NCBI RefSeq assembly: GCF_014170305.1
Contig: NZ_LZZT01000008.1
Location: 17,776 to 81,775, forward strand
Source of the DNA: Achromobacter sp. UMC71
GTDB taxonomy: Bacteria; Pseudomonadota; Gammaproteobacteria; Burkholderiales; Burkholderiaceae_B
Length of the DNA stretch: 64,000 bases
Direction of reading: 5' to 3'
The notes under the pieces were generated by a model. That model saw nothing but the letters and a program-made list of their open reading frames with translations, was not told the DNA's origin and searched no databases. The position numbers were made by a program, and so were the translations under genes. Positions within the stretch are counted from its first letter, which is position 1. Every line of letters starts with the position of its first letter. This document shows positions 18,031 through 27,768 of the stretch, piece by piece.

Positions 18031-18597
18031 ATGTCCGACGATGCCGGCCACGAACGGTTGCTGATCGCGCTGTCGCTGGCGATGGTCGACCAGCCACGCG
18101 CCACCCTGCAGGAACTGGCGCGTGCGGTGGGCGTCAGCAAGGCCACGCTGTACCGCTTCTGTCAGACGCGCGAGCAGTTGGTGACGCGCCTCATGACGCA
18201 CGGCGCCCAGGTGATGAAGCAGGCGCTGATCAATTCGCGGCTGGATAGCGCCGCGCCGCGTGATGCCGTGCGCAACCTGATCGAGCAGCACCTGGCGCAC
18301 AAGGAACTGGCGATCTTCCTGATGTATCACTGGAAGCCGGACTCGGAAATGCAGCCCGACGTCATGGATAGCTGGTCGGGCTACCAGGAAACGCTGGACG
18401 CGTTCTTCCTGCGGGGCCAGCGCGAAGGCGTGTTCCGGGTGGACATCACGGCGGCCGCGCTGACCGAGCTGCTGATCACGGTGATCACCAGCATGATCGA
18501 CGCCGAACGCCGCGGCCGCATTGCCCGGCTGGGCATCGCGACGGTGGCCGAGCAGATGCTGCTGTACGGGATTGCCGAGCCGGCGGCGGCGCGCTGA
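18031..18597 (+). CDS. TetR-family repressor of the RND efflux operon
   Basis: This 188-residue regulator has a TetR helix-turn-helix at about residues 25-46 (TLQELARAVGVSKATLYRFC) and a C-terminal ligand domain. It is transcribed divergently from the adaptor-pump-channel operon, with two matching 18-bp operators in between, so repression of the pump and of itself is the simplest model. ATG 18031 follows GGGAGAGAGAAGCC; in-frame ATGs at 17983 and 18013 are less likely because the first lies inside an operator. The inducing ligand is unknown. Confidence 0.9.
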   Translation: MSDDAGHERLLIALSLAMVDQPRATLQELARAVGVSKATLYRFCQTREQLVTRLMTHGAQVMKQALINSRLDSAAPRDAVRNLIEQHLAHKELAIFLMYHWKPDSEMQPDVMDSWSGYQETLDAFFLRGQREGVFRVDITAAALTELLITVITSMIDAERRGRIARLGIATVAEQMLLYGIAEPAAAR

Positions 18598-18707
18598 AAG
18601 TGCGCGGTGGGTGGGCTGCCGGGCGGCAGGCGTCGGTGGTCTCGGCCTTGTCTTATAGATAAGCCGTCATACAGGCGGGACCCCTTGCGGCCCCGCCCTC
18701 ACCCTCG

Positions 18708-19718
18708 TCAGCCCAGCGCGACGGGACGGCCGAAGAACGGGTAGTTCGGATCGTTGTAGCCAGGCGTGGACGCATGGCCCGGCGTGACCCAGCCGTCGAC
18801 CAGGGCTTCGTCTTCAGGCGTGATCCTCACCTCCAGCGCGGCGTAGTAATCGTCCATCTGCGCCAGGGTGCGCGGACCGGCGATGACGCTGGTGACGATC
18901 GGGTTGGCCAGCACCCAAGCCGTGGCGAAGTGACCCGGCTGCACGCCGCGCGTGGCGCTGTGCTGCACCAGCTGCTGCGCGATCTGCAGCGATTCTTCGC
19001 GGAACTCGGTGGCCAGGATGCGGCGATCGCCCCGGCCGGCGCGCGTGTCGGCGGCCGGCGCCTGGCCCGGCAGGTACTTGCCGGTCAGCACGCCGCGGGC
19101 GATGGGGCTGTACGGCACCACGCCCAGCCCGTAATGCTGGCAGGCCGGCAGGATCTCGACTTCGGGGCCGCGGTTCAGCATGTTGTAGTACGGCTGGCAC
19201 ACCACCGGCTGCGGCACGCCCAGCTTTTCGCACAGGCGCAGGGTTTCGGCGATGCGCCATCCCCGGAAGTTCGACAGCCCGAAGCTGCGCAGCTTGCCCG
19301 CGCGGATCAGGTCGCCCAGCGCGAACAGCGCTTCTTCCAGGTTTTCTTCGTGGTAGTCGCGATGCAGGTACAGGATGTCCAGGAAGTCCGTGTCCAGGCG
19401 CGCCAGGCTTTGTTCCACGCCGCGGATCAGCCACTGGCGCGAATAACGCGACTGGTTCGGCGCCTTGCCCACGACGTTGCCGATCTTGCTGGCCAGCACC
19501 CAGTCGTGGCGCTGCCCGGCCAGCAGCCTGCCCACCACTTCTTCGGAGCGGCCTTCGTTGTAGACGTCGGCCGTGTCGATGAAATTCAGGCCGTGGTCGC
19601 GGGCCGACGCGACAATGCGCGCGGCTTCGTCGTCCGGCGTCTGCTCGCCGAACATCATGGTGCCCAGGCACAGGGGCGATACACGCAGGTTGCTGGTTCC
19701 GAGTCGGCGGTAATTCAT
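18708..19718 (-). CDS. Aldo/keto reductase
   Basis: This 336-residue NADPH-dependent oxidoreductase has the TIM-barrel AKR tetrad intact: Asp48 and Tyr53 in FIDTADVYNEG, Lys78 in ASKIG and His119 in YLHRDY. It is of the YajO/IolS-like type. ATG 19718 begins the canonical MNYRRLGTSNLRVSPLCLGT; a longer in-frame reading has no support. It lies 194 bp downstream of a serine hydrolase gene on the same strand, in a gap (19719-19912) where I see nothing recognisable, so it may or may not share that transcript. Substrate unknown. Confidence 0.92.
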   Translation of the reverse strand: MNYRRLGTSNLRVSPLCLGTMMFGEQTPDDEAARIVASARDHGLNFIDTADVYNEGRSEEVVGRLLAGQRHDWVLASKIGNVVGKAPNQSRYSRQWLIRGVEQSLARLDTDFLDILYLHRDYHEENLEEALFALGDLIRAGKLRSFGLSNFRGWRIAETLRLCEKLGVPQPVVCQPYYNMLNRGPEVEILPACQHYGLGVVPYSPIARGVLTGKYLPGQAPAADTRAGRGDRRILATEFREESLQIAQQLVQHSATRGVQPGHFATAWVLANPIVTSVIAGPRTLAQMDDYYAALEVRITPEDEALVDGWVTPGHASTPGYNDPNYPFFGRPVALG

Positions 19719-19912
19719 GATGAAGATGTCCTTATCGGGCGCGCATTGAATGAGACAACGCGCGCGGCTATGGCTTGAAAGCGGGAAGTTGCCAGGCAAA
19801 TGCCAACACGCCCGCCGGCTGCCCGGCGAGCGGATGGGTCATGTTGCCAGAAGAATGCTGACAGGCCGCGGAAAATCCCTGCGGGCCGCAGGGATTCCGG
19901 GGCAAGGCCCGC

Positions 19913-20971
19913 TCAGCTGGCCGGCGCGTCGACGGCGGCCAGGATCTTGCCGAACAGCGCGTCCGCGTGGGCGGAATTGAGCCAGCGCACGATCACGACC
20001 ATCTTGCGTTCCGGTTCGACCCAGGTGAACGAGCTGCCCGCGCCCACGCCGAAGAAGCTGGACGCCGGCACGCTGGGAAACACCCGGCCTTCGTGGTTCA
20101 GCCAGATCAGGTAGCCGTAGTACGGCGCGATGGCGCACGGCGTGCGCATGGCGGCGAGCCATGCGCTGGACAGGATGCGCCGGCCATCGGGCGCGCGGCC
20201 ATCATTGAGCAGCATCTGGCCGATCAACGCCTGATCGCGGGCGCTGATGGACATGCCGCCGCCCCAGTGCGAGCCGCCCGGCACCGACGGCATGCGCTGG
20301 CCGTCGATCTCGACCCAGGCATTGTCGTAGCCCACCCATTGCCAGTTTTCGCTGGCGCCCAGCGGCCGCGTCACGGCTTCGCGGAAGACCTCGGGCAGCG
20401 GCTTGCGGAAAAGGTGCAGCAGCGCGTACGACAGCTGGTTGATGCGCACGTCGTTGTATTCCCAATACGTGCCGGGGCGCTGCAAGGGCCGCGCGTCGCC
20501 CTTCTTGCCATCGGGCGGCACGCCGAACGTGACGGCGCGGTAGCGGTCGGCCTGGTCCGACACGCCGAAACGCTCGCCTTCCCATTCGCTGGTTTGCTGC
20601 AACAACTGGCGCCACGTGATCTCGGCGTTCTGGCCGTCGTCAAAGCCGATGCCCGGCACGCGCTTGCCGACGGGTTCGTCCACGTCGGGCAACAGGCCGC
20701 GGTCGTGCGCCACGCCGGCCAGGATGGCCAGGTACAGCTTGGCCACGCTGAAGGTCAGGTCAGCGCGCTCGGGCTCGCCCCATTGCGCCACGGTCTGGCC
20801 GTCCACCACCACCACGCCCGACACCGGGCCGCGATCATGGATGGGGCCCAGCAGGCGGTTCCAGGGCGGCGGGTCGTTCTGGTGCACGCCGAAAACGCCG
20901 TTGACGCTGCGGTCCCAGGTGGATTCGTGGTCGTTGGCGAACTGGATCGCCTGCTGCATAAGCGCGTTCAT
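19913..20971 (-). CDS. Serine hydrolase, class C beta-lactamase/esterase family
   Basis: This 352-residue protein has the penicillin-recognising fold. The nucleophile motif SxxK is SVAK at residues 75-78 and the second motif is Tyr172-Asn173-Asp174 in YWEYNDVRIN; HWGGGMSISARDQALIGQML precedes the third strand. No signal peptide is seen, so it should be cytoplasmic, which favours a peptidase, esterase or amide hydrolase over a beta-lactamase. ATG 20971 follows AGGGA at 5 bp. It is 75 bp after a class V aminotransferase gene and near a peptide ABC importer, so cleavage of an imported peptide-like amide is a reasonable guess. Confidence 0.86.
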   Translation of the reverse strand: MNALMQQAIQFANDHESTWDRSVNGVFGVHQNDPPPWNRLLGPIHDRGPVSGVVVVDGQTVAQWGEPERADLTFSVAKLYLAILAGVAHDRGLLPDVDEPVGKRVPGIGFDDGQNAEITWRQLLQQTSEWEGERFGVSDQADRYRAVTFGVPPDGKKGDARPLQRPGTYWEYNDVRINQLSYALLHLFRKPLPEVFREAVTRPLGASENWQWVGYDNAWVEIDGQRMPSVPGGSHWGGGMSISARDQALIGQMLLNDGRAPDGRRILSSAWLAAMRTPCAIAPYYGYLIWLNHEGRVFPSVPASSFFGVGAGSSFTWVEPERKMVVIVRWLNSAHADALFGKILAAVDAPAS

Positions 20972-21046
20972 TGCATTCCCTAGTGATGACGCGGCCAGAC
21001 CATGCAGATGCAATCCGGCCGCCGTTAAAAGCGTGGCCAGGCGCCG

Positions 21047-22228
21047 TCAGGGCGCCTTGGCCAGAAATTCCATCGCGGCCTGCAGACCGCCCGGCCGGTG
21101 CGGCACACCGGCGGCCGCCAGGCCCATTTCCACGCCGGCCAGCGTGCCGCACAGCGTCAGGTCATTGAAGTGGCCCAGGTGCCCGATGCGGAAAATGCGG
21201 TCGGACAGCTGCCCCAGGCCCTGGCCCAGCGACATGTCGAAGCGGTCCAGCACCACCTTGCGCAAGGCGTCGGCGCCATGGCCGGCGGGCATCAGCACCG
21301 CCGTCAGCGCCGGGCTGTGCGCGGCCGGGTCCAGCGACAGCAGTTCCAGCCCCCAGCCCTGCACCGCCAGCCGCGTGGCCTGCGCATGGCGCTGGTGGCG
21401 CGCGAAGACTTGCGGCAGGCCCTCGGCCTGCAGCATGGCCAGCGCCTCAAACAGGCCGTAAAGCAGATTGGTGGACGGGGTGTACGGGAAATAGCCACGC
21501 GCATTGGCGGCCAGCATCTCGCGCCAGTCCCAGTATGAGCGCGGCAGCCGCGCCGTGTCGGCCGCCGCCAGCGCGCGCGGCCCGACGGCATTGAAGGCCA
21601 GGCCGGGCGGCAGCATCAGGCCCTTTTGCGAGCCGGCCACGGTGACGTCCACGCCCCATTCGTCGTGGCGGTAGTCCACCGAGCCCAGCGATGAAATGGT
21701 GTCGACCATCAGCAAGGCCGGATGTCCCGCGCGGTCGATCGCGGCGCGCACCGCGGCGATGTCGCTGGTGACGCCGGTGGAGGTTTCGTTGTGCACCACG
21801 CAGACGGCCTTGATGGCGTGCTGGCTATCTGCCGCCAGCCGCTCGCCGATGGCCGCCGCGTCCACCGGGCGGCGCCAGTCGCCCGCCAGGCAATCGACTT
21901 CCAGCCCCAGGCGGCCGGCCAGCTTGCGCCACAGGCTGGCGAAGTGGCCGGTTTCGGACATCAGCACCCGGTCGCCGGGGGACAGCGTGTTGACCAGCGC
22001 GGCCTCCCAGGCCCCGGTGCCGGACGACGGAAAGATCACCACCGGCGACTCGGTCTGAAACACGGGCTTCAAGGCCGCCAGCACCGCCAGCCCCAACTGG
22101 CCGAACATCGGTCCGCGGTGATCGATGGTGGGCTGGTCGATGGCGCGCAGCACCCGGTCGGGCACGTTGGTGGGGCCGGGAATCTGCAGGAAATGCCGGC
22201 CGGAACGGGAGGTTTCGAGGGGATGCAT
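21047..22228 (-). CDS. Class V PLP-dependent aminotransferase (serine/alanine-glyoxylate type)
   Basis: This 393-residue enzyme transfers an amino group, typically from alanine or serine to glyoxylate or pyruvate. PGPTNVPDRVLRAI at the N-terminus is the family signature, MVDTISSLGSVD supplies the PLP-nitrogen Asp, and the Schiff-base lysine is Lys202 in VAGSQKGLMLPPG. It is the first gene of a minus-strand unit continuing into the serine hydrolase, and is divergent to a GntR regulator. A GTATAC box lies 24 bp upstream of the start. Alternatives within the family include 2-aminoethylphosphonate or purine-linked aminotransferases. Confidence 0.9.
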   Translation of the reverse strand: MHPLETSRSGRHFLQIPGPTNVPDRVLRAIDQPTIDHRGPMFGQLGLAVLAALKPVFQTESPVVIFPSSGTGAWEAALVNTLSPGDRVLMSETGHFASLWRKLAGRLGLEVDCLAGDWRRPVDAAAIGERLAADSQHAIKAVCVVHNETSTGVTSDIAAVRAAIDRAGHPALLMVDTISSLGSVDYRHDEWGVDVTVAGSQKGLMLPPGLAFNAVGPRALAAADTARLPRSYWDWREMLAANARGYFPYTPSTNLLYGLFEALAMLQAEGLPQVFARHQRHAQATRLAVQGWGLELLSLDPAAHSPALTAVLMPAGHGADALRKVVLDRFDMSLGQGLGQLSDRIFRIGHLGHFNDLTLCGTLAGVEMGLAAAGVPHRPGGLQAAMEFLAKAP

Positions 22229-22241
22229 GCGTGGCCTTGGA

Positions 22242-22261
22242 GGGGATTTTTTTGTATACCA
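22242..22261. promoter_or_regulatory. GTATAC box, copy 1 (aminotransferase side)
   Basis: GGGGATT, a T-run and GTATACCA occur just upstream of the aminotransferase start. The same compound motif recurs in the same orientation at 22410-22428 before the GntR gene. Palindromic TGTATAC-like cores are typical of FCD-type GntR operators, so both are probably sites for the regulator encoded at 22429. Confidence 0.6.
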
Positions 22262-22409
22262 GCGAAAGAGGCGCAGCGATTAGATGGCACGGCCTGGGCA
22301 GGCCCGGCAGCGTCATGCGCCACTCTATCCCATTGTTTTTAAGCCTATAAGCTAGGGTATTCACCCATAATTAAAGCCTTGGCCCGCGGTTTATAGTCAG
22401 AAAAAACAC

Positions 22410-22428
22410 GGGGAATTTTTGTATACCA
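22410..22428. promoter_or_regulatory. GTATAC box, copy 2 (abutting the GntR start)
   Basis: GGGGAATTTTTGTATACCA ends at the base before the GntR ATG. Such a position would suit autorepression and makes the GntR transcript start, or the true start codon, questionable. Confidence 0.6.
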
Positions 22429-23199
22429 ATGCGCAGCGATCCCAGCCTGATGCCAGACATCGAGCGGGCAGCCCCGGCTGCCGCCGGCGTCCCTGACGGG
22501 TCCTTGGCCGACCCGCCGCGCCCCGCCTCGGCCGCCGGCCGCACCCTGCCCGCCACCGTGGCCGGCCAACTGCGCGAACGCATCATCCAGGGCGAATTCG
22601 CGCCCGGCGCGCGGCTGAACGAACGCACCCTGTGCGACCTGCTGGGCGTGTCCCGCACCCCGCTGCGCGAGGCCTTCCGCGTGCTGGCCGCCGAAGGCCT
22701 GGTGCGCATCGAACCGAACCGCGGCGCGCAGGTAGTGGCGCTGGGCGTGGCCGACATCCGCGAGGCCTTCGAGGTCATCGGCGGCCTGGAAGCCATGTCC
22801 TGCCGGCTGGCCTGCGAGCGCGCCACCGACCAGGAAATCGCCGAAATCCGCGCGCTGACCTTCGAGATGATGGCCAGCCACGCCCGCCGCGACCTGCCCA
22901 CATACTTTCGCACCAACCGCGACATCCACGAACGCATCAGCCAGGCCGCGCACAACCACCTGCTCAAGCAGCTGTACGACGCGCAGAACGCGCGCATCCA
23001 GAACCTGCGCTTTGTCTCGAACGAAGACCAGCGCAAATGGGACCAGGCCATGCGCGAGCACATCGACATGGCCGATGCCCTGGCGGCCCGCGATGCCGAC
23101 CGCCTGGCCGGCATCATGCGCGAGCACTTGCAGCGCAAATGCGAGGCCGCGCTGAAAAGCCTGTCCGCCTCGCAAGTAAGCCCGTCCGATTCTTCTTAG
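22429..23199 (+). CDS. GntR-family regulator with FCD effector domain
   Basis: This regulator of up to 256 residues has a winged helix at about 42-105 (VAGQLRERIIQGEFAPGARL, then LLGVSRTPLREAFRVLAAEG) and a helical FCD ligand domain at about 110-240 with the metal-site type histidines in HERISQAAHNHLL and REHIDMADAL. It sits between the divergent aminotransferase-hydrolase unit and the peptide transporter operon and probably controls both. The first 40 residues are low-complexity Ala/Pro; because a GTATAC box abuts ATG 22429, translation may begin at ATG 22450 or the mRNA may be nearly leaderless. Confidence 0.9.
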   Translation: MRSDPSLMPDIERAAPAAAGVPDGSLADPPRPASAAGRTLPATVAGQLRERIIQGEFAPGARLNERTLCDLLGVSRTPLREAFRVLAAEGLVRIEPNRGAQVVALGVADIREAFEVIGGLEAMSCRLACERATDQEIAEIRALTFEMMASHARRDLPTYFRTNRDIHERISQAAHNHLLKQLYDAQNARIQNLRFVSNEDQRKWDQAMREHIDMADALAARDADRLAGIMREHLQRKCEAALKSLSASQVSPSDSS

Positions 23200-23379
23200 G
23201 CATCGCCCAGGCGCGACGGCAAAACCTATAAGAATCGGGGTGGCGCATCCCGGCCAGAGACGTTAGATACGCAGTACCGCAGTGACTGATTCATGTGAAC
23301 AGACGGCCCGCTCGCCGTCCGGTTCATGCAGCACCCCGCAGTATTCCGTTCCACCGTTCCGGTCCACAGGAGCCTCGCC

Positions 23380-24945
23380 ATGGCCGACCGCCGCGTCACA
23401 TCCGTTCCGTTCCCGTCTCCATTGCGCGCGCCCCTGCGCGCCCTGGCCTGCCTGCTGCTGGGCGCGGCCGCGCTCACCGCTCCGCCCGCCCAGGCCGGCA
23501 AGAAAGACGACACCCTGCGCATGGCCTACGACCAGGCCCCCGAAAGCGTCGACCCGTATTTCAACAACGTGCGCGTCGGCGTCATCATCGCCGCCAATGT
23601 CTGGGACACGCTGCTGTACCGCGACCCCGTCACCAACGAGTACAAGGGGCAACTGGCCAAGAGCTGGACCCAGGTCGACGACAAGACGATGGAATTCGAG
23701 CTACGCGAAGGCGTCAAATTCCACAACGGCGAGGAATTCGACGCCGACTCGGTCGTGTACACCCTGAACTACGTGGCCGACCCCAAGAACAAGGCCGTGA
23801 CGCAGCAAAACGTGGCCTGGATCGACAAGGTCGAAAAGCTGGGCAAGTACAAGGTGCGCCTGACCACCAAGGAACCCTTCCCCGGCGCCAAGGAATACCT
23901 GTCCACCACTGCGGCCATCCATCCGGTCAAGTACTACCAGGAAGTCGGCCCCAAGGGCATGAACGCCAAGCCGGTGGGCTCGGGCCCGTACAAGGTGGTG
24001 GACTACCAGCCCGGCAAGTCCATCACGCTGGAACGCAACGCCGACTACTTCAAGGACTCGCCCAAGGCTCAGCCCAAGATCGGCAAGGTGGTCATCCGCT
24101 TCATCCCGGACCGCCAGACCCAGATGGCCGAGGTCATTTCGGGCGGCGAAGACCTGATCATGAGCGTGCCCAAGGATCAGGCCGAACAACTGGGCAGCCT
24201 GCCGCAACTGCAGATGGTCACCGGCAACACCATGCGCATCGTCTTCATGCAGATGAACATCCAGGACGGCACGCCCGCCCCGCAGCTGAAAGACGAGCGG
24301 GTACGCCGCGCCATCATCCATGCGATCGACCGCGAGTCCATGCTCAAGAACATCGTGGGCGAAGGCGGCGGGCTGATCAACGCCATCTGCACCCCGTCGC
24401 AGACCGGCTGCACGCAGGACGGCGTCACCACCTACAAGTACGACCCCGCGCTGGCCAAGAAGCTGCTGGCCGAAGCCGGCTACCCCAACGGCTTTGACAT
24501 CGACATCGTCGCCTACCGCGAACGCAACCAGACAGAAGCCATCATCAACTACCTGCAGGCCGTGGGCATCCGCGCCAAGCTCAATTTTCTGCAGTACGCC
24601 GCCATGCGCGACATGATCCGCGCCAACAAGGCCGCGCTGACCCACCAGACCTGGGCGTCCAACCTGGTCAACGACGTGTCCGCGTCCACCCCGGTGTACT
24701 TCGCCTTCGGCAACGACGACGTGACCCGCGATCCGCAGGTGCGCGACCTGCTGGACAAGGGCGACCACACCATCGACGGCGCCGCCCGCAACGCGCTCTA
24801 CAAGCAGGCGCTGGACCTGATCGCGCAAAAGGCCTATGCGGTGCCGCTGTGGACGCTGCCGGCCTACTACGTTGCTACCAAAGACCTGAACGTCAAGCCC
24901 TACTCGGACGAGCTGCTGCGGTTCTGGGACATGAGCTGGAAGTAA
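23380..24945 (+). CDS. Periplasmic dipeptide/oligopeptide-binding protein of an ABC importer
   Basis: This 521-residue family-5 solute-binding protein has a signal peptide cleaved after AQA (about residue 39) and a mature start TLRMAYDQAPESVDPYFNN. EFELREGVKFHNGEEFDADS is the SBP_bac_5 signature. ATG 23380 follows ACAGGAGCC. It is the first gene of a five-gene DppABCDF-type operon, 180 bp after the GntR regulator. Members of this family bind peptides, nickel, opines or glutathione, so the ligand is open. Confidence 0.93.
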   Translation: MADRRVTSVPFPSPLRAPLRALACLLLGAAALTAPPAQAGKKDDTLRMAYDQAPESVDPYFNNVRVGVIIAANVWDTLLYRDPVTNEYKGQLAKSWTQVDDKTMEFELREGVKFHNGEEFDADSVVYTLNYVADPKNKAVTQQNVAWIDKVEKLGKYKVRLTTKEPFPGAKEYLSTTAAIHPVKYYQEVGPKGMNAKPVGSGPYKVVDYQPGKSITLERNADYFKDSPKAQPKIGKVVIRFIPDRQTQMAEVISGGEDLIMSVPKDQAEQLGSLPQLQMVTGNTMRIVFMQMNIQDGTPAPQLKDERVRRAIIHAIDRESMLKNIVGEGGGLINAICTPSQTGCTQDGVTTYKYDPALAKKLLAEAGYPNGFDIDIVAYRERNQTEAIINYLQAVGIRAKLNFLQYAAMRDMIRANKAALTHQTWASNLVNDVSASTPVYFAFGNDDVTRDPQVRDLLDKGDHTIDGAARNALYKQALDLIAQKAYAVPLWTLPAYYVATKDLNVKPYSDELLRFWDMSWK

Positions 24946-24972
24946 GCGCAACAGCCAGGCGGAGAAACATCC

Positions 24973-25890
24973 ATGCTTTATTTCACGATCAGGCGGCTGG
25001 GCCTGGCGGTGCTGGTGGCGCTGACCGTGTCGGTGCTGGCTTTCCTGCTGCTGCACCTGTCGGGCGATCCGGCGGTGGCACTGGCCGGCGAAGGCGCACG
25101 CCAGGCCGACATCGACATGATCCGCAAGACCTACGGCCTGGACCGGCCGCTGGTCGTGCAATACGGCGACTGGCTGTGGCACATCCTGCAGGGCGATTTC
25201 GGCACCTCGGTGTATTTCAAGACCGAGGCCGGGCCGCTGATCCTGTCCAAGCTCAAGACCACCCTGCTGCTGGGCCTGGGCGCGCTGGCCTTCGCGCTGG
25301 CCATTTCCATTCCGCTGGGCGTGCTGGCCGCTCTCTACAAGGGCAGCTGGATCGACCGCGCCTGTCTGGCGGTGGCGGTGCTGGGGCAAGCGCTGCCCAA
25401 CTTCTTCTTCGCCCTGATCCTGATCATGCTGTTCTCGATTTCGCTGCGGATCCTGCCGGTATCGGGCAGCGGCAGCTGGCAGCATTTCGTCATGCCGGCC
25501 ATCGCGCTGGGCTACTACGTGGCGCCGGCCTTCATGCGGCTGATCCGGGCGGGCATGGTCGAAGTGCTTGGCGCCGACTACATCCGCACCGCCCGGGCCA
25601 AGGGCCTGCCGGCCCGCAAGATCATCTTCAAGCACGCGCTGCGCAACGCCATCGTGCCGGTGGTGGCGCTGGCGGCCGTGCAGCTGGGCTACCTGCTGGG
25701 CGGGTCCGTGGTCATCGAGACCATCTACGCGCTGGACGGCCTGGGCTACCTGGCCTACCAGAGCATCACCTACAAGGACTACCCCGTGATGCAGCTGATC
25801 GTGCTGCTGCTGTCCGTGCTGTACGTGCTGCTGACCCTGGCCGCCGATATCGCCAACGCGTGGCTCGATCCGCGCATCCGGGTGTCCTGA
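24973..25890 (+). CDS. Peptide ABC transporter permease, DppB/OppB type
   Basis: This 305-residue inner-membrane permease has six helices and the EAA coupling loop RTARAKGLPARKIIFKHALR, which docks on the ATPases. The N-terminal RRLGLAVLVALTVSVLAFLL helix is followed by GDPAVALAGEGA, as is standard in DppB proteins. It lies 27 bp after the binding-protein gene and 1 bp before the second permease. Confidence 0.95.
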   Translation: MLYFTIRRLGLAVLVALTVSVLAFLLLHLSGDPAVALAGEGARQADIDMIRKTYGLDRPLVVQYGDWLWHILQGDFGTSVYFKTEAGPLILSKLKTTLLLGLGALAFALAISIPLGVLAALYKGSWIDRACLAVAVLGQALPNFFFALILIMLFSISLRILPVSGSGSWQHFVMPAIALGYYVAPAFMRLIRAGMVEVLGADYIRTARAKGLPARKIIFKHALRNAIVPVVALAAVQLGYLLGGSVVIETIYALDGLGYLAYQSITYKDYPVMQLIVLLLSVLYVLLTLAADIANAWLDPRIRVS

Positions 25891-25891
25891 C

Positions 25892-26779
25892 ATGAATACC
25901 GCAACCCTCGCCCCGCCCGAATTGACCGCCTCGGCCCTGCGCTGGCGCCGCCTGCGGCACAACAAGGCGCTGCTGGCCGGCGGCGGCATTCTGCTGATCA
26001 TCACGCTGATCGCATTGTTCGCACCGTGGATCTCGCCGCACGATCCGTATTTCCAGGACCTGGCCTACCGCACCGCGCCGCCGGTCTGGTACGCCAAGGG
26101 CACCTGGCTGCATCCGCTGGGCACCGACCAGCTGGGCCGCGACTACCTGTCACGCCTGTTCTACGGCGCCCGCATCTCGCTGCTGATCGGGGTGTCGGTG
26201 GCGCTGATCTCCGGCCTGATCGGCACTGTCATGGGCATGGCGGCCGGCTACTTCGGCGGCAAGGTCGACATGGCCGTGTCGTTCCTGGTCACCACGCGGC
26301 TGTCCATGCCCGTGATCCTGGTAGCGCTGGCCACCGTGGCCATCGTGGGCGGCTCCCTTTGGGTGGTGATCCTGGTGCTGGGCCTGCTCAAGTGGGACCG
26401 CTACGCCGTCGTCATGCGCAGCGCCACCCAGCAGGTGCGGGCGCTGGAATACGTGTCCGCGGCCCAGGCGGCGGGCGCGTCCACCTGGCGCATCGTCTGG
26501 GGCGAGGTGCTGCCCAACGTGGTGCCGCAGCTGATCGTCATCGCCACCCTGGAAGCGGCCAGCGCCATCCTGCTGGAGGCCTCGCTGTCGTTCCTGGGCC
26601 TGGGCGTGCAGCCGCCGCTGCCGTCCTGGGGCCTGATGATCTCCGAAGCCAAGGCCTATATGTTCTTTTCGTTCTGGCTGATCGCCATACCGGGGTCGGC
26701 CCTGGGGCTGCTGATCTTCGCGATCAACCTGGCGGGCGACGGCCTGCATCAACTCCTGACGCCCGAAGAGAGGGCCTGA
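25892..26779 (+). CDS. Peptide ABC transporter permease, DppC/OppC type
   Basis: This 295-residue permease is the partner of the DppB-type subunit. It has the OppC N-terminal domain (RLRHNKALLAGGGILLIIT), HPLGTDQLGRDYLSRLFYGA before the first core helix, and the coupling loop EYVSAAQAAGASTWRIVWGE. Only one base separates it from the upstream permease stop, and two bases from the following ATPase gene, so the subunits are translationally coupled. Confidence 0.95.
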   Translation: MNTATLAPPELTASALRWRRLRHNKALLAGGGILLIITLIALFAPWISPHDPYFQDLAYRTAPPVWYAKGTWLHPLGTDQLGRDYLSRLFYGARISLLIGVSVALISGLIGTVMGMAAGYFGGKVDMAVSFLVTTRLSMPVILVALATVAIVGGSLWVVILVLGLLKWDRYAVVMRSATQQVRALEYVSAAQAAGASTWRIVWGEVLPNVVPQLIVIATLEAASAILLEASLSFLGLGVQPPLPSWGLMISEAKAYMFFSFWLIAIPGSALGLLIFAINLAGDGLHQLLTPEERA

Positions 26780-26781
26780 CC

Positions 26782-27768
26782 ATGAGCGCCACAGACATCG
26801 TGCTGGACGTGCAAGGCCTTACCGTGGACATCGCCACCCCGCGCGGCACGCTGCATGCGGTGCGCGACGTGTCCTTCCAGGTGGCGCGCGGCGAAACGCT
26901 GTGCCTGGTGGGCGAATCCGGCTGCGGCAAGTCCATGACCTCGCTGGCCGTGATGGGCCTGCTGCCCAAGGCCGCCCGGCGCAGCACCCGCCGCCTGGCG
27001 GTGCTGGGCGAAGACCTGTCCACCGCCCGGGCGCGGCGCGTGAACGCGCTGCGCGGCAACAAGATGGCCATGGTGTTCCAGGAACCCATGACGGCCCTGA
27101 ATCCGGCCTACCCCATCGGCGACCAGTTGACCGAGCACTACATCCACCACCGCCGGGCCAGCACGCGGCAAGCCCGCGACCGCGCCGTGGAGTTGCTGGA
27201 AAAAGTGGGCATCGCGTCGGCGGCGCAGCGCCTGGGCCAGTATCCGCACCAGTTGTCTGGCGGGTTGCGCCAGCGCGTCATGATCGCCATGGCGCTGATG
27301 TGCGGACCCGAACTGCTGATCGCCGACGAACCCAGCACCGCGCTGGACGTCACCATCCAGGCGCAGATCCTGCGGCTGCTGGCCGATCTGCAGGCCGAGC
27401 TGGGCATCGCCATGGTGCTGATCACGCACGACCTGGGCGTGGTCGCCCGCATTGCCCGGCAGGTGGCCGTGATGTACGCTGGCCAGATCGTCGAAGAAGG
27501 CCCGGTCGCCAGCCTGTTCGCCGCGCCGCGCCACCCTTACACGCAGGGCCTGTTGGGCTGTATTCCCGTGCCCGGGCGCACCGCGCCGGGCCAGCCGCTG
27601 GGCACGATCCCCGGCGTGGTGCCGTCGCTGGTGGGCGATCTGCGCGGTTGCGCCTTCATCGACCGCTGCAGCCACGCCCAGCCGCCATGCCGCGACACCG
27701 TGCCGGTGCATGGCCATGCGCCGGGGCCGCAATGGCGCTGCATCCTCACGCAAGGAGCGGCGGCATGA
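26782..27768 (+). CDS. Peptide ABC transporter ATP-binding protein, DppD/OppD type
   Basis: This 328-residue ATPase powers the importer. Walker A is GESGCGKS at residues 44-51, the signature is LSGGLRQRV, Walker B is [12 protein letters not shown], and the C-terminal oligopeptide-ATPase extension carries the Cys cluster ([15 protein letters not shown]) that binds an iron-sulfur cluster in some homologues. The ATG starts 2 bp after the permease stop and the gene overlaps the next one by ATGA. Confidence 0.95.
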   Translation: MSATDIVLDVQGLTVDIATPRGTLHAVRDVSFQVARGETLCLVGESGCGKSMTSLAVMGLLPKAARRSTRRLAVLGEDLSTARARRVNALRGNKMAMVFQEPMTALNPAYPIGDQLTEHYIHHRRASTRQARDRAVELLEKVGIASAAQRLGQYPHQLSGGLRQRVMIAMALMCGPELLIADEPSTALDVTIQAQILRLLADLQAELGIAMVLITHDLGVVARIARQVAVMYAGQIVEEGPVASLFAAPRHPYTQGLLGCIPVPGRTAPGQPLGTIPGVVPSLVGDLRGCAFIDRCSHAQPPCRDTVPVHGHAPGPQWRCILTQGAAA

